Below, piece after piece: positions 1-8,266 of a stretch of 38,139 nucleotides of DNA. Origin of the DNA: JBGPYB01 sp041493035. Lineage in GTDB: Bacteria > Acidobacteriota > Vicinamibacteria > Fen-336. A program made the translations under genes and the position numbers. The notes under the pieces were generated by a model. The model saw nothing but the letters and a program-made list of their open reading frames with translations, was not told the origin of the DNA and did no database searches. Location of the stretch: positions 1 through 38,139 of the forward strand of contig JBGPYB010000026.1 of NCBI GenBank assembly GCA_041493035.1. Reading direction: 5' to 3'. Numbering within the stretch: position 1 is the stretch's first letter; each line of letters begins with the position of its first letter.

Positions 1-500
1 CGGAAGCGCGCGCCGCCGCTGCCGCCCGTGAGATGGAGGTGCGCTTCGGAGTGCCTGTGGCCGCCGTCCCAACGGCTCGGGACGCCGTCTCAGGCAGCGA
101 CCTCATCGTCACGACGACGCCGTCTCGAGAGCCGATACTCCGTGCCGAGTGGGTCGACCCCGGCACCCACGTCACCGCCGTCGGTTCCGACGGCCCCGAC
201 AAGCAGGAGCTCGACGTCGCGCTGCTGTCGAAGGCCGACAAGGTGGTGGCCGATCGTCTCGATCAGTGCCTCCGCCTGGGAGAGATCCATCACGCGGTCA
301 CTGCGGGGGTCCTGCGTGCGGAAGCCGTGTATGGCGAGTTGGGTGAGCTCGCGGCCGGGCTCAAGAAAGGGCGCGCCTCTGACGGCGAAATCACGGTCGC
401 CGACCTGACTGGCGTCGGGATCCAGGACGCCGCCGTCGCCGACACGGTCGTCACGAAAGCCCTCGATGAAGGAATCGGCGAGACCCTCACGGTTACCTAG
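1..500 (+). CDS. Ornithine cyclodeaminase / mu-crystallin family protein, C-terminal part
   Basis: The frame is open from the left edge, so the 5' half lies outside the window; about 165 residues remain of a family usually 310-340 long. The text contains the family's NAD-binding C-terminal pattern: a stretch DLIVTTTPSREPIL, then WVDPGTHVTAVGSDGPDKQELD, close to the usual GxHxxxxGS(D/N)xxxxxEL signature, followed by ADLTGVGIQDAAVA near the end. Family members convert ornithine to proline or reduce or deaminate related imino and amino acids in the cytoplasm; the substrate cannot be read from this part. The next gene starts 35 bases downstream on the same strand. Family call is firm, the exact reaction is not. 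Confidence 0.85.
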   Translation, partial: EARAAAAAREMEVRFGVPVAAVPTARDAVSGSDLIVTTTPSREPILRAEWVDPGTHVTAVGSDGPDKQELDVALLSKADKVVADRLDQCLRLGEIHHAVTAGVLRAEAVYGELGELAAGLKKGRASDGEITVADLTGVGIQDAAVADTVVTKALDEGIGETLTVT

Positions 501-535
501 AGGCCCGACGCCGCCACTCCGGGTAACATGGCACG

Positions 536-1567
536 ATGAAACTGCTCCCCACGGTCCTCTTCGCGCCCCTCTGGGTCGCCGCTTCAAGCAGTGTGGGTGC
601 GGCCGACGCGGCCGAGGCCCCGGGCAACATCGCAGCCACGATCGGCGGGGCGCCGGTCACCTTCGGAGAGCTGGACGAGGCCCTCGGTAATCGACTCCTC
701 GCCTTGCGGACCGAGGAATGGAACGTCAAGGCGAGGATCCTCCAGGACCTCATCGTCGAAAGGCTCGTGGCCCAGGAGGCCGCCGCGCGCAAGGAGACCA
801 CCGACGAGCTCCTGAAAGCTGAGGTCTCGGCCAAGGTCGCGCCGGTTGCTGACACCGAGGTGAACACCACCTATGAGGGTGTCAAGGAGCGATTCAAGGA
901 CAAGCCCGAGGCTCAGCTGAAGCAGCTCATCGCCGACAACCTTCGTCAGCAACGCGAGCAGGTGAGACGAGGCGAATACCTCCGCGAACTAAGCGACCGA
1001 GCCGGCGTTCGTGTGCTCCTCGAACCGCCGCGCGCCTCAGTCTCGGACGGGGGCGGGGCCTCCAAGGGACCGAAGGACGCCCCTGTCACGATCGTCGAGT
1101 TCTCCGACTTTCAGTGCCCCTACTGCGCTCGCGTCGGGCCGGCCCTCAAGAAGCTTCAGGAAACCTACGGCGACAAGCTCCGCGTGGTCTTCCGCCACTA
1201 CCCGCTCCCCATCCATCCGAGCGCGCCGAAGGCGGCCGAGGCCGCGGCCTGCGCGCAGGATCAGGGGAAGTTCTGGGAGATGCACGACAAGCTCTTCGGC
1301 AACCAACAGAAGCTCCAGGTGGCCGACCTCAAGGCCACCGCCGCGGAGCTGGGCCTGGACGCCCAGGCGTTCGGTGAGTGCCTCGACTCGGCGAAGCACG
1401 AAGCCGCGTGGCACGCCGACCAGGAGCAGGGAAACGCCTACGGCGTCTCGGGGACGCCCGCCTTCTTCATCAACGGTCGCTTCCTGAGCGGCGCGCAGCC
1501 CTACGAGAACTTCGCCCAGGTCGTAGACGACGAGCTACAGCGCAAGGGAGTCGCCAAGGCGAAGTAG
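536..1567 (+). CDS. Exported DsbA-family thiol-disulfide protein with SurA-like N-terminal domain
   Basis: 343 residues. A signal peptide covers about residues 1-25 (hydrophobic core, AxA-like end), so the protein acts in the periplasm. Residues 30-155 are a charged helical region that opens with GAPVTFGELDEAL, the start typical of SurA/PpiD-type chaperone domains. Residues 180-335 are a DsbA-type thioredoxin fold: VTIVEFSDFQCPYCARV holds the redox motif CPYC at 194-197, and VSGTPAFFING near 303-313 holds the cis-proline loop. It probably forms or shuffles disulfides in exported proteins; the helical domain may bind unfolded clients. This domain order is common for DsbA-like proteins in Acidobacteria and Deltaproteobacteria. 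It runs into a gene on the opposite strand 25 bases downstream. Confidence 0.9.
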   Translation: MKLLPTVLFAPLWVAASSSVGAADAAEAPGNIAATIGGAPVTFGELDEALGNRLLALRTEEWNVKARILQDLIVERLVAQEAAARKETTDELLKAEVSAKVAPVADTEVNTTYEGVKERFKDKPEAQLKQLIADNLRQQREQVRRGEYLRELSDRAGVRVLLEPPRASVSDGGGASKGPKDAPVTIVEFSDFQCPYCARVGPALKKLQETYGDKLRVVFRHYPLPIHPSAPKAAEAAACAQDQGKFWEMHDKLFGNQQKLQVADLKATAAELGLDAQAFGECLDSAKHEAAWHADQEQGNAYGVSGTPAFFINGRFLSGAQPYENFAQVVDDELQRKGVAKAK

Positions 1568-1584
1568 GCGGGATTCATTCCCGC
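1568..1584. terminator. Hairpin between convergent genes, possible bidirectional terminator
   Basis: GCGGGA (1568-1573) and TCCCGC (1579-1584) form a perfect 6-bp stem with a 5-base loop in the 25-bp gap between two convergent genes. There is no clear U-run on either side, so the terminator role is inferred from position only. Confidence 0.4.
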
Positions 1585-1592
1585 GTTGCTCG

Positions 1593-2300
1593 CTACGTCT
1601 CCAATGAGAATGGCGTGAAGTTGGTGCCGCGATCGTAATAGTCTTCCCGCTCGGCGCGCTTCAGGAAGTTCACGACCCAATACGTGACGGGCGTGTTGAC
1701 GACCTCCCAGCCGACCTTCAAGAGGTAGTTGCCGAGCATCACCTTCAGCACCAGCTCCCGCGGCCAAAGTCCGAAGAAGGCCATCGGGTAGAAGATCGCC
1801 GAGTCGACGGCCTCGCCGACGATCGTCGAGCCGATGGTGCGCATCCACAGAAAGCGGCCGCTCGTGAGGATCTTCATCTTCGCGAGGACGAAGGAGTTGC
1901 AGAACTCGCCGCAGAAGTAGGCCACCAGCGACGCGAGGACGATGCGCCAGGTGGAACCGAAGACGCTCTCGATGGCGGCCTGCCCGTGCCAATCGGCCGC
2001 GGGCGGAAAGCGCAGCACTACGGCGATCATGAACGCGGCGAAGATGAGCGCCCCGAACCCCGACCACACCACCTTGCGGGCGCGCGCGTAGCCGTACACC
2101 TCGGTCAGCACGTCGCCGAAAATGTAGCTGATCGGAAAGAAGAGAACGCCGGCCGTGAACGTGTAGGCGTAACCGAAGACCTGGACCTCACAGGGCTTGG
2201 CGGCGCCAATCAGGTTCGAGCAGAGAAGCACCGTCACGAACGCCGCCATCACGAGGTCGTAGTACTTGTACGTTCGAGACGCGGCGGGGCGGGACTCCAT
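1593..2300 (-). CDS. yhhQ: Queuosine precursor transporter (YhhQ/VUT family)
   Basis: 235 residues, almost all hydrophobic, with about six membrane segments. The family's marks are visible: LLCSNLIGAAKPCEV near the N-terminus, FPISYIFGDVLTEVYGYARARKVVW in the first third, and FCGEFCNSFVLAKMK followed by RTIGSTIVGEAVDSAIFYP in the middle. YhhQ-type proteins import preQ0/preQ1 across the inner membrane for the queuosine modification of tRNA. No queuosine biosynthesis gene lies nearby, so it is a stand-alone salvage gene here. Length is normal. The start at 2300 puts MESRPAASRTYKYYD before the first membrane helix. Confidence 0.93.
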   Translation of the reverse strand: MESRPAASRTYKYYDLVMAAFVTVLLCSNLIGAAKPCEVQVFGYAYTFTAGVLFFPISYIFGDVLTEVYGYARARKVVWSGFGALIFAAFMIAVVLRFPPAADWHGQAAIESVFGSTWRIVLASLVAYFCGEFCNSFVLAKMKILTSGRFLWMRTIGSTIVGEAVDSAIFYPMAFFGLWPRELVLKVMLGNYLLKVGWEVVNTPVTYWVVNFLKRAEREDYYDRGTNFTPFSLET

Positions 2301-2335
2301 GGGTCAGCGGACTCTACGCCTTGGGTCCGGTACCT

Positions 2336-2647
2336 TCAACCCGCCGCGCGGGTGCTGCGCCTACGTCCGCGAGCCTTCCCCTTGGGAGGTGCGGGCTTCG
2401 TCGCGGTCGGTGCCCCTCGCTCGACCTCGATCGTGCATTCGGTCAGCAGCGCTGCAAGCGCGCCCAGAGCGGCCAGGGCCGGCGCGGCGATCGCGCCCAC
2501 GACCCCCACGGTGACCGGGAACTCCACGACGGTCCGGGAGCCCTGCTTGATAACCACTCGCCGGACGTTCCCTTGGTGGATGATCTCCTTGACCCGCTTC
2601 AGCAAGTCCTCACCCTTGACCTTGAACGTCTCCCAGGTCTCGTTCAT
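2336..2647 (-). CDS. DUF4342 small protein
   Basis: 103 residues. The first 75 match the DUF4342 pattern: TWETFKVKGEDLLKRVKEIIHQGNVRRVVIKQ, a short beta-like segment (VEFPVTVGVVG) and an Ala/Leu-rich hydrophobic helix (APALAALGALAALL). The tail is rich in Lys, Arg and Pro. The start at 2647 is supported by AAGGAGG a few bases upstream on the minus strand. Function is unknown; the family is often found beside membrane or stress proteins. The gene lies divergent from the next lipoprotein gene and 35 bases behind the transporter, same strand. Confidence 0.85.
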   Translation of the reverse strand: MNETWETFKVKGEDLLKRVKEIIHQGNVRRVVIKQGSRTVVEFPVTVGVVGAIAAPALAALGALAALLTECTIEVERGAPTATKPAPPKGKARGRRRSTRAAG

Positions 2648-2829
2648 CGCGCCCTCCTTGGAAGGCTTGAAAATGTGTCTGTTCTCTGAGACTGTCTACG
2701 AGTCGCAGGGGGCGAAAGTTCGAGATGGCGGACGTCGGAGTCGGCCCGGCAGGAATAAGCTTCCTTGACGGCGCCAGCGCCGCATTCGTTGGTAGCGCTG
2801 GTAGCGCTATTTTCTGTAACGGAGGTTTC

Positions 2830-3225
2830 ATGAAGATCGCGCGGCGGACGGTCTCTTTCCTGGTGCTGAGTCTTCTCACTGCGTGCGCGTCGGCCCCCCC
2901 GGCCGGCGGACCTTGGGAGTTGCTGGGACGTCGCGACGTCGACTTCCACGTCGACCACGACGTGATCGAGGTGGGCAAGGCCGAGGGACGCTTCGCCATG
3001 CTGAGGTTCAACGTCCACGGCGGTGCCATCGAGGTTTACGACGTCAAGGTGATCCTGGGCGACGGCGAAACCGTGCGTCTTCCCTCGCGCCTCATCCTGG
3101 ACCGGGGCGAAGGGCGAATGGTCGACCTGCCGGGCGATCGTCGCGTGGTTCGCCGCGTCGAGTTCGTCTACCGGTCGCTGCGAGGGGACCGCCGACGAGC
3201 GACGGTGTCGTTGTACGGGCGGTAG
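2830..3225 (+). CDS. Small exported protein, DUF2541-like
   Basis: 131 residues. The start at 2830 is chosen over an open frame extending to 2725 because GGAGG sits 4 bases upstream and the first residues form a lipoprotein signal (LVLSLLTACAS, lipobox Cys at about residue 18). The mature part begins WELLGRRDVDF and carries VEVYD-like strands (GAIEVYDVKVILGDGE) and VVRRVEFVYRSL near the end, an all-beta pattern that resembles DUF2541 proteins. Its role is unknown. It is probably anchored in a membrane facing the periplasm. It stands alone between a divergent and a convergent gene; the 166 bases behind it hold nothing I can name. Confidence 0.8.
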   Translation: MKIARRTVSFLVLSLLTACASAPPAGGPWELLGRRDVDFHVDHDVIEVGKAEGRFAMLRFNVHGGAIEVYDVKVILGDGETVRLPSRLILDRGEGRMVDLPGDRRVVRRVEFVYRSLRGDRRRATVSLYGR

Positions 3226-3391
3226 GCTTGGTGGGCTGGGCTTCAGACGCAGGGGCGCGTGCGCGAAGAGATCGAGTGATTCAATTCCAGCGTGACGCGG
3301 ACGGTTCCATCAGGGATGGCGCTGGCCCGCTAGTTGACCTTGCTCCATTCGCCGCCAGCGATCACCCCGATCCAGCAGGCTTCAACTCCGA

Positions 3392-4534
3392 TCAGCGGTT
3401 GGCGCCGACGGTCGAGAGCTTGGACTGAAGCGCGGCGATGGCCTGCATCGCGCGTGCCTGGAGATGCGGCTCGGGGTTCTCCAGATAGCCGAACAGCTCG
3501 TCCATGTTGTCCCTGTCGCCCAGCTTCGCGATCAGCAGCAGCGCCTGCCCGCGAACGGCATTCGGCCACCGGGCGTCCGCCGCGATGCGCCGAGCGACCT
3601 GGAGGATCTCGGGGTCCTGCTTGACGTCCATCTGGAGGAACGTCCGCAGGACGAAGTTGGGGAGGCCGGTTGCGCCCGGGTCAGGCTGGGCGTCGGTCTC
3701 GATCTGGCGGAGGGCTTGCTCAAGATCGGCTCGCGCGGCCTGTAGGCGCTCCAGGCTCTTCGCTTGGGCGGGCGCGTCCGCCTTGCCGCCACCGATCTCG
3801 CTCTTGGCGCCGTCGAAGGCGGACGAGAAGTAGCGGTCAAAGAGGTCGGCCGGCGGGGAGTCCGCCTCATGGCCGCCACTCGGAACCACTTGCGCGAGCC
3901 GTTGCACGAGCGTCTTCTTCGTTCGCGGTCCGTAGGATGCCAGGGCCCTGGACAGGGCTTGGGACTCACCGCTGTCCTTCAGCGTCGTGGGATCGTCGTT
4001 CAGAAGGCGAAAGAGCTGGTCGAGCGCTTCGTCGGAGCCCAGCGCCTGTAACGCCAGTATCCCCTGGGTCTTCGCAGCCGAGCGGGGCGCGCGCAGCACC
4101 GCTGCCGCGATTTGCTCCGCGTGGACTGCCTCGGCCCTCGGGAGGCGAAATTGGACCGCCATGGACATGGGGGTCTGGTGATTGGGCAGCTCCAACCCAT
4201 TGGCCGCGACAAAGGCCAGGACCGGGATCGCCAGGCCTCCGAGAATGAACTTGGCGAGACGCGAGCGGGAGTCGGCCCGGTTGAGGAGCTGTGTCTTGCC
4301 GCGCTGGCGCCGTCGCGCCAGGGTGAATGCGTCCAGCCTGAGGCTCACGATCAGGCTCAGCATGACGAGCAAGGCGGCGAAGATCCCCAGGCCCACGCGA
4401 GAGTGGAGATCCCAGGAGCGCGTGTAGCCCGCCAGGGCGAGGAGGACGCTCGCCGAGAACGCCACCGGCAGGACGAGCTCGAATAGCAGGCCGCCCAGCC
4501 CCAAAGTGCGGGGGGCCGGGATGGCGAAGCTCAC
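3392..4534 (-). CDS. Membrane protein with C-terminal HEAT-like repeats, unknown function
   Basis: 380 residues. Three hydrophobic segments lie in the first 120 residues (ELVLPVAFSASVLLALAGY, VGLGIFAALLVMLSLIVSL, FILGGLAIPVLAFVAAN). The rest is soluble and helical, with repeat-like units such as RSAAKTQGILALQALGSDEALDQLFRLL and WPNAVRGQALLLIAKLGDRDNMDELFGYL, each a pair of helices as in HEAT repeats, which usually bind proteins. The start used is a GTG at 4534. The frame stays open upstream with an acidic stretch (SDDSPDDDD), so the true start may be a little earlier. No family recognised. It could be a periplasmic or cytoplasmic scaffold tethered to the inner membrane. Confidence 0.7.
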   Translation of the reverse strand: MSFAIPAPRTLGLGGLLFELVLPVAFSASVLLALAGYTRSWDLHSRVGLGIFAALLVMLSLIVSLRLDAFTLARRRQRGKTQLLNRADSRSRLAKFILGGLAIPVLAFVAANGLELPNHQTPMSMAVQFRLPRAEAVHAEQIAAAVLRAPRSAAKTQGILALQALGSDEALDQLFRLLNDDPTTLKDSGESQALSRALASYGPRTKKTLVQRLAQVVPSGGHEADSPPADLFDRYFSSAFDGAKSEIGGGKADAPAQAKSLERLQAARADLEQALRQIETDAQPDPGATGLPNFVLRTFLQMDVKQDPEILQVARRIAADARWPNAVRGQALLLIAKLGDRDNMDELFGYLENPEPHLQARAMQAIAALQSKLSTVGANR

Positions 4535-4669
4535 ATCGTCGTCGTCTGGGGAATCGTCCGAGCCCGAAGTGATGGCGCGCCCTTTCGCAAAACGCGGATG
4601 TTACCAGCAATCGCACGGTGTCGGGGCGTCTCCGGGGCGAGCGTGGATGCGCTTGAGAGGGTGCAAGAA

Positions 4670-4765
4670 CTGCGTGCGCTCGGGAACGCCCTGCTGAGAG
4701 ATTCAGCAGGACGCAAAGGCTTCACGGACAGTGACTTATTCGTCGGAGCCCAGGCCGCTGACATC
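4670..4765 (+). promoter_or_regulatory. Candidate GEMM-type (c-di-GMP/cGAMP) riboswitch
   Basis: The 427 bases between 4534 and 4962 hold no convincing gene. Within them, CCTGCTGA (4690-4697) and TCAGCAGG (4703-4710) form a perfect 8-bp stem whose loop begins GAGA, a GNRA-type tetraloop. It is followed at once by GGACGCAAAGGC (4709-4720), very close to the GEMM-I core GGACGCAAAGCC. A second stem follows: GGCTTC (4718-4723) with GGAGCC (4745-4750). The 5' joining segment CGGGAACG is a loose match to the usual GGGCAAA, and the closing P1 stem is imperfect, hence the moderate confidence. A 7-bp hairpin at 4767-4785 could belong to the expression platform. The rest, to 4961, shows only a Shine-Dalgarno AGGAGG just before the next gene. 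GEMM-I RNAs are known to control multiheme cytochrome operons in Geobacter and relatives. Confidence 0.5.
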
Positions 4766-4961
4766 ACGACGCTGCGCAAGCGTCGAGAAGATCAACACCC
4801 ATGTCTTCTGAAGAGCGAGGGCCTCTACGGGATAAGCTTTCCGTCCTCAGCGACTTGCCGTCGTGTCAACCCCTTCGACGCTGGGCGGCACGCCCATTGC
4901 CCTTCTCAACAGCAGGCCGGCCGTCCCTGTGTGTGGGAAGCGGTGACAGGAGGAGACGCCC

Positions 4962-5768
4962 ATGACCGCACAGGTCGCCATCGCGACGACGAAGCCGGCG
5001 GCCCGCGCGCTGCTGATCGATATCACGCGCTGCATCGGCTGCCGAGCCTGCGCTTCGGCCTGCAAGGAAACCCACGGCTTCCCCGGGGACGGCTCTGAAA
5101 CCGAGCTCAGTGCCGTCACATACACGGTCGTTCTCGACAAGGGCCAGGACCGTTACGTGCGCCGGATGTGCATGCACTGCCAAGACCCGAGCTGCGCCAG
5201 CGCCTGCCCCGTGGGCGCCCTCCACAAGAGCATCCTCGGCCCCGTCACCTACGACGCGGCCAAGTGCCTCGGCTGCCGATACTGCATGGTGGCGTGCCCG
5301 TTCAGCGTGCCGAAGTACGAGTGGAGAAGCGCCACGCCCATGGTGCGCAAGTGCGACATGTGCACGGAGCGGGTGCAGAAGGGTGAGTTGCCGGCCTGCG
5401 CCGAGGTCTGCCCGGTCGAAGCCACGGTGGCGGGAACGCGTGACGGGTTGCTGGCCGAAGCGCACCGCCGGATCGCGGAGAGCCCCGGGCAGTACCACCC
5501 GGTGGTCTATGGCGAGTACGAGGTGGGCGGCACGTCCGTGCTCTTTCTCTCTCCGGTCCCCTTCGAGGAGCTGGGCTTCAAGGTGCTGGGTCGCGAGCCG
5601 CTGCCGAGCCTGACGTGGGCCGCCCTTGAGAGAGTGCCGGGCATCGTGACCATCGGTGGTGCGGGCCTCTTCGCGATCTGGTGGATCACGCACCGCCGTG
5701 AGGAAGTGGCTCAGGCCAAGGCGTCGACGAGGGGCGCGGGCGGCTCCGGCGGAGGAGGTCAGCCATGA
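4962..5768 (+). CDS. Four-cluster 4Fe-4S ferredoxin subunit (HybA/NrfC type)
   Basis: 268 residues. Sixteen cysteines stand in the order expected for four [4Fe-4S] clusters: 24/27/30/34 (CIGCRACASAC), 70/73/78/82, 102/105/108/112 and 131/134/146/150. A single hydrophobic helix at about 226-244 anchors the C-terminus. There is no twin-arginine or other signal at the N-terminus, unlike E. coli HybA, so on which side of the membrane the clusters sit is open. It should pass electrons between the NrfD-like quinone module, whose start codon overlaps its stop (ATGA at 5765), and a redox partner. AGGAGG lies just upstream of the start. First gene of the probable electron-conduit operon. Confidence 0.92.
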   Translation: MTAQVAIATTKPAARALLIDITRCIGCRACASACKETHGFPGDGSETELSAVTYTVVLDKGQDRYVRRMCMHCQDPSCASACPVGALHKSILGPVTYDAAKCLGCRYCMVACPFSVPKYEWRSATPMVRKCDMCTERVQKGELPACAEVCPVEATVAGTRDGLLAEAHRRIAESPGQYHPVVYGEYEVGGTSVLFLSPVPFEELGFKVLGREPLPSLTWAALERVPGIVTIGGAGLFAIWWITHRREEVAQAKASTRGAGGSGGGGQP

Positions 5769-6910
5769 CTCGCTTCCGCCGCCCCGGCTTCTGGGCCGGG
5801 CTCCTGTACCTGTTGCTGCTGGTGGGCGCGGGCATCCTCGTCGTCCGATACACCCGCGGCCTGGGGGCGGTAACCCACCTATCCGACGCGTTTCCCTGGG
5901 GCCTCTGGGTCGGGTTCGACGTGCTCTGCGGGGTGGGCCTCGCCGCGGGCGGCTTCGCCATAACCTCTGCGGTCTACCTTTTCAACATCAAGCGCCTCGA
6001 GCCCATCGTGCGGCCCACCATCCTCACGGCCTTCCTGGGTTACGTGCTCGTGGTGGTGGCGCTGCTCTTCGACCTCGGCCGCCCCTGGAACATCTGGCAC
6101 CCGCTCGTGATGTGGAACCCGCGCTCGGTGATGTTCGAGGTGTCGTGGTGCGTCACGCTCTACCTCACCGTGCTGTTCCTCGAGTTTGCGGGCATGGTCT
6201 TCGAGCGGCTGCGCTGGAAGCGCGCCCTCGTGGCCCAGAAGGCGACGGTGGTGCCCCTCGTCATCGCGGGCGCCATCCTCTCGACGCTCCACCAGTCGTC
6301 GCTCGGTTCTTTCTACCTGATCGTGCCCACGAAACTGCATCCGCTCTGGTACACGCCGCTCCTGCCTCTCATGTTCTTCCTCTCCGCTTTCGCGGTGGGG
6401 TTCGCGGTCGTGATCGTGGAGTCGCGGCTCTCCGCGCGGGCGACGGGACATCGGCTGGAGATGCCCATCCTCATGGAAGTAGCGCGGGCGCTGCTCGCCG
6501 CTCTTTCGGTCTACGCTGTGGCGCGCGTCTACGACCTCGCTGACAGGGGGGTGCTCGCTGAGGCCTTCCGGGCGACACCCGAGGCCGGGCTCTTTCAGCT
6601 CGAGTTTGCGCTGGGCGTGGCTCTGCCCATCGCCTTGCTGCTCCACGCCCGGGTGCGCCACAACACCCGCGTCCTCTATGGCGCCAGCCTGCTTGCGATC
6701 CTGGGCTTCGTCGCAAATCGGCTCAACGTGAGCATCACCGGGCTCGAGCGCTCGGCGGGAGTGTCCTACGTTCCCGCCTGGCCGGAGTTCGTCATCACTC
6801 TCATGCTCGTAGGGGTGGGCTTCGGGCTCTTCCGGCTCGCCGTCACCTACTTGCCCGTGTATCCACCCGGACCTTCCCCCGTCTTCCTGGAGGTGCCGGC
6901 CAAGACATGA
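5765..6910 (+). CDS. NrfD/HybB-type integral membrane quinone-interacting subunit
   Basis: 381 residues with about nine or ten membrane helices. Family marks include FPWGLWVGFDVLCGVGLAAGGF in the second helix region, FDLGRPWNIWHPL around residue 100, and STLHQSSLGSFYLIVP in the middle, all typical of HybB-like members of the NrfD/PsrC superfamily. Such subunits oxidise or reduce menaquinol or ubiquinol within the membrane and exchange electrons with the partner ferredoxin subunit. The 4-base overlap with the ferredoxin gene implies translational coupling. With the decaheme cytochrome and porin downstream it suggests an electron route between quinone pool and cell exterior. No molybdopterin catalytic subunit is encoded here. 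Confidence 0.92.
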   Translation: MTRFRRPGFWAGLLYLLLLVGAGILVVRYTRGLGAVTHLSDAFPWGLWVGFDVLCGVGLAAGGFAITSAVYLFNIKRLEPIVRPTILTAFLGYVLVVVALLFDLGRPWNIWHPLVMWNPRSVMFEVSWCVTLYLTVLFLEFAGMVFERLRWKRALVAQKATVVPLVIAGAILSTLHQSSLGSFYLIVPTKLHPLWYTPLLPLMFFLSAFAVGFAVVIVESRLSARATGHRLEMPILMEVARALLAALSVYAVARVYDLADRGVLAEAFRATPEAGLFQLEFALGVALPIALLLHARVRHNTRVLYGASLLAILGFVANRLNVSITGLERSAGVSYVPAWPEFVITLMLVGVGFGLFRLAVTYLPVYPPGPSPVFLEVPAKT

Positions 6911-7320
6911 GACTGCGCCACCGACCTCACCTTTCGCTTCCGGCTCGCTTCCGGGGGCCATCCGCGAAAGGATGCTGCGCAACAGCGCGGAAAGAGACCC
7001 ATCGCAGCCTCGAGAACATCGGGGCCCAGCGGGGCATCGCCCGGCTACGCATCTCTACGTCTTTGCCCCCCCGCATTCTCGTCCGGCAAGACCCTGGGCC
7101 ATCTGATCCATGGCGCGGTAGCTCTGGCGGCACTACGTTTGCAAGTGTTGGCAACAGAAGGCGGTATCCCTCGAGCTACCGGCTCTCCGCCACCGCAAAA
7201 ACCCTGCTCAGCGCGATCGCGAGGGAACGAGGGCTCTCCCGGACCGCCGTGATCGAGATGCTCCTTCGGGACGAGGCCCATCGTCTTTCACTGTTGCCGT
7301 CCCGACCCCCGCCTTCGTAG
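6907..7320 (+). CDS. Ribbon-helix-helix DNA-binding protein, start uncertain
   Basis: The last 45 residues read RRYPSSYRLSATAKTLL followed by SAIARERGLSRTAVIEMLLRDEAHR: a beta strand and two helices as in small RHH (CopG/Arc-like) regulators. The only start I can find in frame is the ATG at 6907, which overlaps the NrfD stop, but the 75 residues this adds are Arg/Pro-rich and unlike a folded domain. Most RHH proteins would begin a few residues before RRYP, where no ATG, GTG or TTG is in frame. So either the long start is used, a rare start is used, or the 5' part is non-coding. Position inside the operon suggests a local regulator. Confidence 0.55.
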   Translation: MRLRHRPHLSLPARFRGPSAKGCCATARKETHRSLENIGAQRGIARLRISTSLPPRILVRQDPGPSDPWRGSSGGTTFASVGNRRRYPSSYRLSATAKTLLSAIARERGLSRTAVIEMLLRDEAHRLSLLPSRPPPS

Positions 7321-7329
7321 GAGGCCATC

Positions 7330-8229
7330 ATGCGCAAGCCCGCCCTGATCGGACTGCTCCTGGCGGGGCCCTTGGCGTGGTTCTCAGCGACGCCGCTCGG
7401 CGCCGGTGATGCGGTCGCAGCCGCTCCTCAGCGGGAGCGCGACTTCGCGCAGTACGTGGACATCCCCGGCGCCGAACGGGTGGGCTCGGCCCAGTGCCAA
7501 GCATGCCATTCTGACGCGTCCAGAACGCATGGGGGGACCCTCCACAAGGATGTCGAGTGCGAGGACTGCCACGGCGCCGGCAGCCTCCACACCACGAGCC
7601 AAGAGGGCTACGGGAACATCCTCGGTTTCAAGAAGCGATCCGCAGAGGAAGCGAACGGGGTGTGCCTGGGGTGCCACGCCTCGCGCACCGAGCTCCATAA
7701 CTGGTTCTCGAGCGCGCACCAGACCCGCAACGTGCGCTGCGCGGACTGCCACGGCGAACACCTGGCTCAAGCGAGGATCGACTTCCGGCGCCAGCGCAAT
7801 GAGGTCTGCGTGCGATGCCATCGGAAGCAGGAGGCCGAAGGGGCGCTCCCCTACCACCACCCGGTTCGTGAAGCACGGATGGGCTGCACGGACTGCCACG
7901 ATCCGCACGGGGGACCCTCGGGCGCCGGCCTGAAGGCCGAGAGCGTCAACGAGCTCTGCTTCCAGTGTCACGCGGAGCTGCAGGGCCCCTTCACCTACCA
8001 GCATGCCCCGGTAACGGAGAATTGCGCGACGTGCCACACCGCGCACGGATCGATGCAGCGGAGCCTGCTCAAGGTCAGCCAACCCATGCTCTGTCTGCAG
8101 TGTCACCCAGGCCACCACAACGGCTCCGGCGTCCCCCTCCTGAACGCCTGCACGAACTGCCACAGCTCCATCCACGGTTCGGACACGCCCTCGGCGACCG
8201 GGGGGAGCGTGTTCATCGACAAGCACTGA
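7330..8229 (+). CDS. Periplasmic decaheme c-type cytochrome (MtrA/DmsE family)
   Basis: 299 residues. A signal peptide covers about residues 1-31. Ten CXXCH heme motifs begin at residues 56, 77, 112, 137, 160, 186, 210, 232, 255 and 274, with no gaps in the series, and many free histidines stand as distal ligands. Length and heme count match the MtrA/PioA/DmsE cytochromes (about 300-340 residues), which plug into an MtrB-type barrel and carry electrons through the outer membrane. GGAGG stands upstream of the ATG at 7330. The porin gene follows within 40 bases, the standard mtrAB order. Confidence 0.95.
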   Translation: MRKPALIGLLLAGPLAWFSATPLGAGDAVAAAPQRERDFAQYVDIPGAERVGSAQCQACHSDASRTHGGTLHKDVECEDCHGAGSLHTTSQEGYGNILGFKKRSAEEANGVCLGCHASRTELHNWFSSAHQTRNVRCADCHGEHLAQARIDFRRQRNEVCVRCHRKQEAEGALPYHHPVREARMGCTDCHDPHGGPSGAGLKAESVNELCFQCHAELQGPFTYQHAPVTENCATCHTAHGSMQRSLLKVSQPMLCLQCHPGHHNGSGVPLLNACTNCHSSIHGSDTPSATGGSVFIDKH

Positions 8230-8266
8230 GGGAGGGACTCCGATGGCAACCCAAAAGGAGTTCGCC

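Noticed and set aside
4598..5098. Plus-strand ORF across the region before the ferredoxin gene
   Set aside because: It overlaps the candidate riboswitch and the ferredoxin start in another frame and has no coherent protein character.
5879..6982. A 367-codon minus-strand frame over the NrfD gene
   Set aside because: Low-complexity Glu/His/Arg-rich antisense of a clear membrane protein; typical of high-GC shadow frames.
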